NCBI GenBank assembly: GCA_003427395.1 | Contig: BFEA01000161.1 | Span: forward strand, 337,780 to 366,402 | Length of the DNA: 28,623 bases | Source: Chara braunii | Lineage: Eukaryota; Streptophyta; Charophyceae; Charales; Characeae | Direction of reading: 5' to 3' | Program-made: the position numbers and the translations under genes | Shown here: piece by piece, positions 1-11,762 of the stretch | Layout: each line of letters starts with the position of its first letter | How positions within the stretch are numbered: the stretch's first letter is position 1 | Notes under the pieces: generated by a model | What the model was told of the DNA's origin: nothing | The model's database searches: none | The model's input: only the letters and a program-made list of their open reading frames with translations

Positions 1-37
1 CATGTTCTAGCTGAAGATTCATTCTCTTTTCTCACAG

Positions 38-69
38 TTGGTGCCTCTTCTGACGGATTCGGGCGACAG
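38..69 (+). other. Possible 32-nt exon-like segment on the plus strand
   Basis: A pyrimidine-rich run ending CTTTTCTCACAG precedes it and a perfect CAG|GTAAGT donor follows. It would read LVPLLTDSGD in one frame. No other exon of a plus-strand gene could be found, so this may be chance. Confidence 0.2.
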
Positions 70-576
70 GTAAGTCATTCTGATTTTCTTCCTTTACGTT
101 CGTTTCTTTTTATTATTAGCAAAAAACTCCAGGAAAAAGGGCTGTCAGTTCCGCCGTTTCCTACTTCAGAAGTAATAAGAAGCGAACGTTTTGACTCTTT
201 TGAGAGATCGCGACCCTCATGATGACTGAATCTGGCCTGCAAGAACCCTACCATACACACAGAGTGTTACACGGACTACAGGTTTTACTAAATTTAAAGC
301 GTTCAGGTCAACGCGGGCCTCCAAAAAAAATTTGGGTGCCCGTTTCTTATTTTACGCGAGCAGGGGGTCGGGTCTACTACCGCCCCTCACAACTTTTCTT
401 TTTTTTTGGACCCCCATTTTTAGAGGTGTGCCACATGCAGTGCGCGCGCATAGTGCGTGATGCGCGGTGCGGCGCATGTGCACGGTGCAGCGCATCGCGA
501 TGCGCCGCATGTATGATTCGCATGCACTCTGCACCACAGGTGCGTGCTGGGTGCGCACGTGATGCACCACAAGTAT

Positions 577-698
577 GTTTAATACCATCGCAAGGACATG
601 ACTACATCATTTACAATTGAGAAGAGTTTCGCCTAGTGTTAATACCATCGCAAGGACATGACTACATCATTTACAATTGAGAAGAGTTTCGCCTAGTG
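577..698. repeat. Exact 60-bp tandem duplication
   Basis: The block from TGTTAATACCATCGCAAGGA to TTTCGCCTAG is present twice with no mismatch seen (577-636 and 637-696). Either recent or an assembly artefact. Confidence 0.9.
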
Positions 699-851
699 TG
701 AAAGGCATCATCACATTGATGTAATTTCCTTGCATGATGTATATCTGACTTATCCAAACTTCTTCACACTTCTTTACGACACTCTTGGATGAAAGGGAAT
801 GAGAGAAAAACAAGCACGATTACAATTGAATCAAGGAACACGGTTGGTAAC

Positions 852-1116
852 TAGGCTACCAGCCAGGGCGCCCGGGTCCCCTTGTTTTCCCAGGCAGCCC
901 GGCCGTGCAAGGATCAGGGAACGTCCCAGGGAAAAAAAAAAAAAAAAAAAAACCGAAAAAAAAAAATGCATTACGCAGGAAAATAAACTGCACATCGTTT
1001 GCCTCAGGGTCACATCGAATTTTTTTACCAAATTTAAAATAAAAATAAAAGTAAAAAATACTGTTATTTTTTTTTGGCCAGCTGGGCAAGTGGTCCCAGG
1101 CCGCTCTGGTAACCTA
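852..1116. mobile_element. 265-bp MITE with 10-bp target duplication
   Basis: Ends TAGGCTACCAG and CTGGTAACCTA. GGTTGGTAAC flanks it directly at 842-851 and 1117-1126. The interior has an A-rich run, CCTCAGGGTCACATCG and AT-rich sequence. A second copy is at 21298. A 9-10-bp duplication would suit Mutator-like elements; this is tentative. Confidence 0.78.
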
Positions 1117-1361
1117 GGTTGGTAACTTGATACTTGGTAGCAGGGCAGGTGGGGGCTCAGGTCAACATGGGGGTCACAGCTTGCTGGAAGGGGGTCACAG
1201 CTTGCTGGAAGAAGGGAGGCAGTCTCTCTTTCCAACTGCAGTCTTGCTCCATCCTTGGCGGCGGCGGTGGTGGAGGTGGGTACATCAAACAAACCAGTTG
1301 TTGGATCTTGATGGGTTTCAAAGGAAGACCAGAGGAAGTACACTTCTGTTGAGGAACAGAC

Positions 1362-1450
1362 CTGCCCAATTGCTCAATATATTTGAATCGCTTCAGGTGA
1401 AGAGCTAGAATCCGAGGTGGAACTTTGATCTTCATCCTCTTTTGAGCTTC
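1362..1450 (-). CDS. UBP3/4: UBP3/4-like exon 7 (last exon in window)
   Basis: 89 nt, [20 protein letters not shown] then RFKYIEQLG plus AG, normally completed to Arg by the next exon. The acceptor is TTTCAG|GAA and the proposed donor GGCAG|GTCTGT. I searched 1-1360 for the next conserved block (K-L-S-Y-R-V-V-F-P) on the minus strand and did not find it, so intron 7 runs off the left edge. Confidence 0.92.
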
Positions 1451-4400
1451 CTGAAACCAAACCAATCAGGAATGAAACGAAGTTCACTGTCAAAAGCTTT
1501 GAAGTTTGAAGTCTATTCTCAAAATCAGTGGAGAACTTGCGAATCAAGCAAAGTTTGTTGTTGAAAGCTTTCTCCCTCCCTAGCAACCCAACAAATTTGT
1601 TCAAGGCTTTCCCCCTCTCATTGAAACCATCTCTCCCTCTCATCCCCTGGCTTTCCCTCCACAAGCTCTTCATCATCGCCCAAGGACTGCCAAGATGGCT
1701 TATTCTCCCTCCTCAACATGCATGCACCCAGCCCATGTGGCTGAATGGTACACCCGTCAACTCTTGATAGAAAGACCTATGTTTGAATCGTTGATGCCCT
1801 GCCACCGCTCAACACAACCCCCAATCAGACTGGCAGCATCCTTCTCTCTCAGACCAACTATGGCTGGCCCTCGTCTGCCGGTTGAAGTCACAGTTTGAAN
1901 CCCTGCCGCCGCTCAACACAACCCCCAATCAGACTGGCAGCATCCTTCTCTCTCAGACCAACTATGGCTGGCCCTCGTCTGCCGGTTGAAGTCACTCCTT
2001 CCTCCTGCTGTGCAGCGCACCACATGCTGCACTGCGGTCTCTTTGTCAAACTCCCTCCGACCAAGATGCCTTTGACTTAGACCGGCCTTCGTTTAAGTAC
2101 TTTGGTCCCATCTTCTGTTCGGCCGGTAGGCACTGCCCTCAGGAGCATTAAGGCACCAGCATACCCGTCCCTCTTCTGTATGGGGCGGATTCCCACTGCG
2201 CGCCGAGCTTTGCCAAAATGCCAGCGTGGTGTTTTTGATTTCGTTTTGGCTGGCGCCGCCAGCCATTTTGGTCCAGTTGCCCCGAGCCTCAGATTTTTTT
2301 GGAGAGGCTCGATCATGATTCTCAAGTTGGCTGAGGCCATGTACTGGTGGTTTAAGACAGTATTGGCCTTGTGCTGCTGGGCCCCAGATAACCTGGACAT
2401 GCCCAATCCCTGCACTAACCGTGTTTTTACCACTTTAGGCCTGGGCCCGGGGCCTATCTGTCCTCTGCTGTCGACTGACAGGACCTAGGGTCCTCGCACA
2501 AGGCTGTAAATGACAACAATTTCCTATAATAATTAAAAAAAGGCTGATTTCAAACATGCCAAATAGACTCAAATGACGATTCCAAATGTCATTATCATAT
2601 CCACGACGACTCCGCACGTCATTATCATATTCCACAAAAGAATCCACAATGAATCACATGTTATTATAATATCCACATGATCATACAATGACATCCACAT
2701 TTAACAGACGAGCACGAGGGAGGAGGAGGGGCCTCGTGAGGTTGGAGGTTGGTGCATCCAGAAAGGGGAAGAGAGAGGTGTGGAGATTGCCGGGAGGAAG
2801 GATGTAAACTCATGAGCTCGGACAGTGTTCAAAACTATACCTGGAGACTGCAGCATCTGTCACAAAAGAATTTGTCCTCCGCATTGAGAGTCTCCGTGGA
2901 GCTACATCACAACAAATGGCACCAACGAAGTCATCAATACCACATCCAATTCTTTCCATACATGTTGTGAATCATGGGATCGATATGGACTGGAATCTGG
3001 ATGCATGTGGGAGTTCTGTTTTAGATTCTTACACACACATTTGCAATGACCCGCACAATTGAAGTCTGAGAATTTATTTTTTTTTTCTGAGAAAATGTTG
3101 TCCTTTCAATTTGATTCCTGATAATTCCAATTGTGAGTCTGTTATGCTGCGATTGGCTGTATTTTCTTCCTTTGTACGCGGTCCGCCACTAACGTATGCG
3201 TGTCACGTGCTTGCACAGGTCCAAGTCTGGGGGCTTAAGTGGTTGACCAAAGCGACGAGACCAAACAAAATCAATGTTGCAAACGCCTCTCCAGGCACGC
3301 AGCAAGACATGCTGGACACGAAGTGCTATTGTTTGCCATTGATCTTCAGGGTCAGTAGCGGAACGTTCTGTAAGTTCAAGAAGGCTGTTTGTGCAAACAG
3401 CTGGAGATATCAGAAGGCGTGCTAAATCTGTTGGATGTGGTGTGTGGCTGTGCCTCACTGCGCTAACTCTGTTAGACGTGTTGTGTGGCTGTCTCACACA
3501 GGGACAAAGTAGGAATAAGGGTACACCTGGTACAGCCAAGGACAGGGCCGGAAGTCGGTAGTAGGGAGATATTGGGGGTACTGTAGCGGCCAGCGATGTC
3601 AAGTAGCTTTAATGAGGGTAGGCAGAATTGAGGATTTCATCGGCACTCCCAGTTTGTGTAATGCACAACTCAAAATATTGGAAGTTTGCTAGTTCTACCC
3701 ACAATGAAATTGACTCGATTGCTCTCACTACTGGTAGGATTTTGGCAAGGTACTTTTGTCAATAGCAGATTGTAGTGCAGTGGAGTGGAACGAATCCCTC
3801 ATTCAAGGATGTGTGTCGCAGATACGGAATCATATCGCTCTTCTCATTCACAAGAATAGCTGAGACCCTTGGTTTAGTTTCAGCCCTGTCCATGTCCTTT
3901 CGTTGTGCCACCTGCACACGGCCAAGGTGCGCGTTATTTTGACTGTGCTTTTTCTTTCCCCCTTCTGTGCCGCGGCTCCACCCCAGCCGGCACCAAGCCT
4001 GTGTGACATGGCCCGCCTTCGTCGTTTCATCTCATCCCCACATCTGGGCCACAGCGGGTCCGACCTGTTAGTAAGGTGTTGGAGGTGATAATGGTGGTGA
4101 GATAGCGAAGGGGGTGACTTTGGTTCCAACTTGTGTTTTTCTTTTTCTTCTTCTTCTTTCCTTCATTCATCTTCTTTCCTGCACTCATTCTTCTTCTATT
4201 TGAAGTTGTGATGAAGTCATTGTCTTAACCTTGAGTTTTGTATTATGAAATGGGGAGGATCATAGCACACTACAAGAAATCTGATTCATTACTCGAGCTC
4301 ATGATTCATACAAGTTTGTTTTAAACACACACACACACACACACAACAAAGTTCTGTGGCTGAATGGCACACATATAACTGCTAGCAAACAAACCATGAG

Positions 4401-7400
4401 TTTGAACCCTGATCAGATGAATATACTAATGTTAGGAGCTGTGGTCCTTCAACACAAAGTGAAAAGGAAAGAAAACCAGCCATGCAGCTGAAGGAGAAAA
4501 GACTCAAAACAACCCTCCCAGATACGCATTCGTACCATGAAACCAAAGAATATTCACATCAACTACACAAAGAGTTGCCACATGTTCTGCCGCGTGACTA
4601 GGTGCCGCCAGTAAGCATCCTGCCCAGCAGAAGCACTCCTGAAGGAAGCACAGGGTTCGGAGGGTGGGACAACTCATAGCAGCCCCCCCCCCTTGGACAG
4701 GCACTGACTGGGTGCTGCCAATAAGCTTCCCGGCGAGCAGAAGCACCCGTTCTCGCGACGGAGGCTGGCAGTGACCATCCCTTCATAGTGTTCAGAGAAG
4801 AGACTATGCATTGTGCATGCTAACCGAATTATGGCTGTGTGGCCACAGAATGGAAGGGCACAGCCAAAAACTCCTAAGGAGGTTCTTTCACTGTCTGGAG
4901 CAGAATCTTCCCGATCTACAAAGGGAGGGGACACTGCTCGGTCATGTGCAAGGGAAGAAGGTAATTGAGCATCCAGATTGCTCTCCAGAGACCGAAGCGC
5001 TTGCGGGTGAGAAGTAACATATTGTTCCTGAAAGACAATCCAAATTGAATGAGTATTTGCTACTTGGTTATAGAAAGAGTTAATGCTACTTATCGTGTGC
5101 ACCCTACCTCCATCAGAGGTTGCCAACGGGTGGCCGTGACCGGACGCAGGCGACTAGTGCCGCAAGGGCAAGGCTGACTCTTTTTCTCACTCTATCACCT
5201 GTACTCTCATGCTTGCCAGTAATAAGCAACCGGGCTGACACCCCCCAGAATAGAAGGGGCCTTGTTTTGATTTGGCAAAAAAAAAAAAAAAAGTTAACGC
5301 ATACGCCTTTTTGGCACCCGTGATTCTTCACGGGAAAGCAGACACTTGGCTCTCAGAAAAGCGGACAGTTGGCAAGGAAGATGATCCAATGACAATGGAA
5401 AGCTCCCGTGAACTGGCGGGCAGTTAAAATCTCACATAAGTGAGCGGGCTATACTACCGATGGTGGTCATGTGCTACTTGAAGCGAAGTGTGCGGTGCTT
5501 GTCAGTGTCCATGTGGTGTTGTGTGTGGTGTGTGTTGAGAGTGGACACTGCAGCCTTGCAGGGTTGGGACGGATATCACGGCCGGTATGGTTCCACTTTT
5601 GAACACCGTGTCCTGGCTGTAGTGCTTGCGATACTTGGCTCTTGAGGCCACGGTCGCCGGTTCGAGTTCGTGCTTGAATGGAGGGCTAATCCAATGACAA
5701 GGAAGATAGCAACACTATCAATTAAACAAATTGAAAACGCAGTTCAACACACAGAGCAAACAAATAGAGAACAACGAGATCAAGCAAATAGAGAACAAAA
5801 AGATCAAACGAATAGAGAACATTGTCTGTATTCCGTTTGTTTGAGCTTTTGCAACCTGTTGTGACTGCGGACAGCCGGCAAGAAAGATTGCAAAACCAAT
5901 ATGATGAGCTTCTGTTCACAGAACTCTCTGCCACTGTCATTGATTGGCATTCATTGGTGAGCTCAATGAAATCGCATCCACAAAACTCACATTATTTTCC
6001 CCAACTGGTGATCTAAACCATACAGATCTGAGGGTTTTCATGGGTCAGAGACTCAGAGGAGATTTGAGATAGTTTTTGCTGGCCACAAACAAGGTCAGAG
6101 GAGGATTCAAAATAAAGAAAACAGACCTGAAGTTCCGTAGGCAGCTGGTGATAGAACTGTTTTGTTCAATGTCAAGACTTAGATCAAGGAAAGTTTCATC
6201 CCTTGCGGTTACTGTCTCGCAGCACAAGCATTTCGTCTCATTCGTCAAAGTTCCCTGCATCACTCAACAGCCAATTAACCCCACAGCAGCTTTTGTCATG
6301 GAGTGACCACCAATACCTGTTAAGTATGTGAAACACACTTGTAGAATAGCACCACCAATTTGCAGTTCCACACAGTGTTGCATACCCCGACGGTCGGCGG
6401 ACCTTGACTGGTCAGATGCCGACCAGCCGACCAGCTGGCTGGTCGGCACCTACCGGTCGGGGGTCGTTGGCACCCCGCAAAAAAAAAGGAAAAAAAAAAA
6501 GGTCCAGAACCCCTAATAACCCCACCAAACCCCCATATCCGCCCCCAATTCCATCATATACCCCCCCTATACTCCCCCCCCAACCCCCCATACCCCCCCC
6601 CATCCCCAAAAGTTTCTCAGCGGATTTGGGCTGTACTCAGCACGTGCAGTACGGCCCCCAACTCAGATTTGAAAAAAAATCAGTGGATGGCTGTTTTCTG
6701 ACTGGTCCGCAGACCCCCAACCGGTCGGCCCTACTCGTCGGCTGCAATACGGTCGGCGGTGGGGTGGTCGGGGGTCGGCAGGTATGCAACCCTGGTTCCA
6801 AACAATTTTACGCTCATCATCCAGTTATACACTCGCCAAACGTAGTCACCACCAACATGCTGGTGAACACAAGTTTATGGCTATTTTTGCCAAACCAACA
6901 GTTGCAATTGCACCATAACACAAACTATGGATCCTTAATATTCCTTATGCAAGGGGCAACACAACCTGAGTATATGTTCGCTGGGTGGGATGGAAAACCA
7001 AAACACTTGCATGACAGCAGATCTGTTCAGAGTTTGCCGAAGTCGAAAAGGAAAGTTGTTTAGATAGCTCCCACTGGTGTTTAAGTGTCTAACAAGCCGG
7101 CTACATTATCTATGCTGTTCACTGGCTTAGCTTGTCACTTTTACTATGGAAACTAGTTTTCCCTGATTGCAAAAAAGGAACACCACACACAATCGAATCG
7201 TAACACAGCACACGAAACAGCTGTTCAAAGAAGAGTGCATCAAAATTCACCATCACTCATTAACCATCTCTACTTACTGGGCTACCTGACAATTCCCCAA
7301 TCCCTTTGGTGCCTTGCTTACGTAAGAACAGTCATGGGAGGTAGGCTTCAATTCATGGCATTAGTCAAGAGGTCAGTCTGCAGGTTCATTGGCACCGGTG

Positions 7401-10400
7401 TCGAAATGCGCATTGTGGTCTGAGGTTGTCGGTTCGAAGCTTCGAACCCTCGACTCTGCACACTAGTCCGGGGGCGTCGACGAATGCAGGCCAGGGACAT
7501 CTTAGGACAAGCAAGTGGTCTTCTGCTCAGTGGTGGAGCACCTGTGCCACGTCGTGTGCACAGGGGGTATGCAATGACTTGCTGTTTTCTGGTCGCCTGT
7601 AGCCTCTCTCTGTCGAGGCTGTACTATAGGTAGGACAGATTCGCAATTTTGTTTGGCTGAGGGCTAACCGAGAGACCTACCTGTGAAGGAAATTCGTGAG
7701 GGACATATCTGCAAATTCGGGAAAATATAGGCCCGGTACTAACCGGATTCCCTACAGCTACCCTAACTGCGGATAGCAGGCCCGGGCTACCCCTAGGACA
7801 GACAGGCCCTAAGGGCCTATTCTGAATAGACGGTACTATAGCATATAGCCGGGTTCGGTAGAGGCCGAGAGGCCGAAACAGAAACGGTACCGGTCAGTCA
7901 GTCAGTCCGGTCTAGGTCGAGTCTAGGCTAGTTGTAGTCTATAGATAGATTGGGCACATCGGTTCAGGGCTTTTGGCAGTTGGTACCGAGTACATCGCTG
8001 CTGCGCTACGGGTGAACCGGAAGTGGTGACAGCTCAGCGTGGAAGGAGACAGGCATAGCCAGACCTTCGGAGCGCCGGCCATAGCTGGGACCTGCGGTAT
8101 ACTCTGACAGCACGCAGGGGCTGACAGAGGTCTGGGTTAAGGAGGTCTGCTGGAGGCGAGAGAGATTGGTGCTCTGCTGGACCCTCCTCCGGAGTGGGGT
8201 CCCAGGAAGTTTGCGCTGCAGCCATAGCTGCAGCTTCTTCTTCTCAGAGGTCATCTTGTCAGGGTTTGGTGGCGCTGCTGCAGACTTCCACCCGGGAAGT
8301 CTTCCGACACTTCGTCATCAGCAGATACTGTGGCGCTGGTCTTCTTCTTCATCCCCTGAGTGGCGCTTGGCCTCAGGGGCCTGTTTCAGGGTGGGGCTTC
8401 CCTCAGGAGGCTGTATCTGGGTGGCGCTTGATGTTTCTGGGTCTCAGGGGTGTTACGGTTGTTAATCAGGGTTGGGGAGGGAAGCACTGCTCATTTCTGA
8501 GCAGCGCACTGTAGTACTGAAGTTATCCTGACAATTCGAGACTCTGAGTTTAATAAACAGTGTATAACTGGGATTGGACTATCATCGATTCATTGTTTCC
8601 TGGATGTGATCTACTCGGCTTTTCTCTATGACTGGTTGTGAGGAATGAGTGGAGTGAATTGCACTTTCAGTGTACCCTGTCATATCGCATGGTCAAGTCT
8701 TCGCTGTGTTCTCTCTCCCTGTGCGGTGTGATACTCCTATCCTCTCCCCTTCCTTCTGTGTATCTCCCCTTCCTTCTGTGTATGTATGGGCATACCTGGA
8801 AGTCTATGTGAGTGAGTGTTGGCCTACAGGCAACAAACAACCAGAATCATAACAGGGTATATACTTGAACTCGAATTGTGGGATCCAGCCGTCAAAAGCT
8901 GGCACATCGATGCCGTCCCCCAGGCACACTTCAGAGCTGGAGGGCGTCGGCCAACAAGGCCACCTGTACGCTCCCCTTGGGTTGTGTGGGTTCATGGGGA
9001 GATGGTGGGGGGGGACGGGTGGGCTCAGTTGGGGAGAGTCGCGGGGGGGATGCCAGGCGTGCCACTCTCCTAGCAGGTCTACTGCAGTCCCCTTCGGTGA
9101 CAGGTGACAGGGTGCCAGGTCCGGCCTCCCAGCAGGTCGTCTTCAGGGGACCCCCGAGCCTGAGTTCGAGAGTGCCGCACCTCGTTGCTGGCGATCAGGA
9201 AGCGCCAATCTCAGACGATACCCCCACATGTGTGGTCAAGGTTGTGTGCTCTGGCTTGAGAGTTTGTGTGTGAGTGGGTTCACTGCGCCATCAGGTAGGC
9301 CGAACTTGTTCCGTCCACCCTCCTGATGGACATCCTCTCTCAGCACTGTCCCTGACACTCCTCAAAACCTTTTGTAAAAGATGGATTGGGTGTCCTTCCA
9401 GACGACATCCCTACACTATAGAATCGCTAGCGTGAGAAATCTAAGATCCGGGTTGATTGTATGGGTGGTGGTGCATGGCCGTTCTTAGTTGGTGGAGTGA
9501 TTTTCAAAAAAATGATCCAGGTCGTACGCGGTCCTACCAGACGGAAGGCCCAGATAGTTGCCCGATCTTAGGATTTTAAGATCGCATGACGATCTGCGCC
9601 GTCCACCCAGTACCATTGGGCCAACGGCCCAGATCAAAGAAAAATTGACGTACTGCACAGGCGGCCTACCAGTGCCCATTCGAAAAAGGGCCAGGCCGTG
9701 TCCCTCCACCGGGGACCGGAGGCCTCCCAGGGGGCGATGCCATCAAGCTTCCTTCAAGCTTCCTTGGCGCAGTTGCGGCCTACTTGCTTCCCTCAAGCTT
9801 CCTTGGCGCAGTGGCAGCCTACTTGCTTCCCTCAAGCTTCCTTGGCGCCAGGCCGCCACTGCGCCATCACCCACTGGAATCCAGTCCCCGCTGCCATTGT
9901 GCCCGTCTGCTTTGCTGTGTGCCAGCCTTCGATGATGACCCCTACCACTTCAACGACAACGACGACAACACCTACCATTTTGACAAGGACAGCAATTATG
10001 ACAACCACAACTACCTTTACTACTGCTACTTCTACTCTCTACTATGCCCCCCCTCCCGCCCTTCGATGAGGACGACTCTTACGTGTGTGTGAGAGAGAGA
10101 GGGAGACTACCACACTCCCCTCCCCATCTAACTAACCACCCCCCACCTAGGTATCTCTGTTGACGTGGCACTACTAGCAATGGGCCACCCCCGACTACCT
10201 ACTCACAGAGAGAGAGACAGGGCTGTGCGCTCGTGCGCCGGAATTTTTGTGCACGCAGAAGAAGGAAAGAGTGTGCCAGTTCTCAATTCATTTGCCATTG
10301 TTATGCAGCGGACTTGCATGATCGCCCGGCTGATCAATCAATACATCAGGGGACGGGGGTGGGAGAGAGAGAGAGAGAGCATTGTGTGTCATCAATGTGC

Positions 10401-11693
10401 AGGGGCTTTCCACGATCGATCCATGAGCAGGGGAGAAGAGAGGTCCCTGCATGCATGCGCTGGAATTTTTGCGCACGCAAAAGAAAGAAAGATCATGTCA
10501 TTTCTTGATTTGTGTGTAGGGGCTTTGCTCGATCGACCGGTTGATAGATCGATCCACCAGGGTTAACAGAGAGAGAGAGAGGGAGAGAGAGAAGGGCGCG
10601 CGCGCATGCGCTGGAATCCGCTCGCAAAAGAAAGAAAGAGTGTGCCATTCCTCGATTTGTCTGTGTAGTTGTTGTGCAGGGGCTTTGCACGATCAACCAG
10701 GTGATTGATCGATCCATGTGGGGAGGAGGGGGGGAGGAGGGGGGGAGGAGGGNNNNNNNNNNNNNNNNNNNNNNNNNNNNNNNNNNNNNNNNNNNNNNNN
10801 NNNNNNNNNNNNNNNNNNNNNNNNNNNNNNNNNNNNNNNNNNNNNNNNNNNNNNNNNNNNNNNNNNNNNNNNNNNNNNNNNNNNNNNNNNNNNNNNNNNN
10901 NNNNNNNNNNNNNNNNNNNNNNNNNNNNNNNNNNNNNNNNNNNNNNNNNNNNNNNNNNNNNNNNNNNNNNNNNNNNNNNNNNNNNNNNNNNNNNNNNNNN
11001 NNNNNNNNNNNNNNNNNNNNNNNNNNNNNNNNNNNNNNNNNNNNNNNNNNNNNNNNNNNNNNNNNNNNNNNNNNNNNNNNNNNNNNNNNNNNNNNNNNNN
11101 NNNNNNNNNNNNNNNNNNNNNNNNNNNNNNNNNNNNNNNNNNNNNNNNNNNNNNNNNNNNNNNNNNNNNNNNNNNNNNNNNNNNNNNNNNNNNNNNNNNN
11201 NNNNNNNNNNNNNNNNNNNNNNNNNNNNNNNNNNNNNNNNNNNNNNNNNNNNNNNNNNNNNNNNNNNNNNNNNNNNNNNNNNNNNNNNNNNNNNNNNNNN
11301 NNNNNNNNNNNNNNNNNNNNNNNNNNNNNNNNNNNNNNNNNNNNNNNNNNNNNNNNNNNNNNNNNNNNNNNNNNNNNNNNNNNNNNNNNNNNNNNNNNNN
11401 NNNNNNNNNNNNNNNNNNNNNNNNNNNNNNNNNNNNNNNNNNNNNNNNNNNNNNNNNNNNNNCCCCGCCAAGCCGATCTCTATGACCCACACCCCTGGAA
11501 CTACCAAACTGCTCACTACTACACCCCGCCCACCTAACTGACCCCCAAACCCCCTAACTATCGCTCCTGATGTGACCCTAACTGAAAAAAAAGAAAGAAA
11601 GAAAGATAAAAGGATCAGGCCATTTCTTTATTTCTGTGCATCGTCCTTGCACAGGAGCCACGCTAATCTACTTCACGGTAAAGAGAAAGATAT

Positions 11694-11762
<69 letters not shown>

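Larger units (their letters stand above)
2902..6126 (-). other. Intron 5, remaining sequence
   Basis: Apart from the SINE head at 4357, the tRNA-like sequence at 5611 and the short repeats listed, I see no gene. There is a 20-22-bp direct repeat at about 3426 and 3468 (TGTGTGGCTGT context), a CA run at 4325-4345 and an A run at 5278-5293. Confidence 0.6.

Noticed and set aside
1-1360. Exon 8 of the deubiquitinase (KLSYRVVFP block)
   Set aside because: No match on the minus strand in this interval; it must lie beyond the window.
5670-6016. Plus-strand frames with NREQ repeats and a following segment ([20 protein letters not shown])
   Set aside because: Two overlapping frames without splice signals or recognisable family; the first is explained by a 24-bp tandem repeat.
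7620-8850. Solo LTR or non-coding RNA gene
   Set aside because: AATAAA and a tidy GC-rich block are suggestive, but no TG..CA borders, target duplication, primer-binding site or second LTR could be shown.
10563-11541. Several long frames on both strands
   Set aside because: They run through the N gap and are not real sequence.
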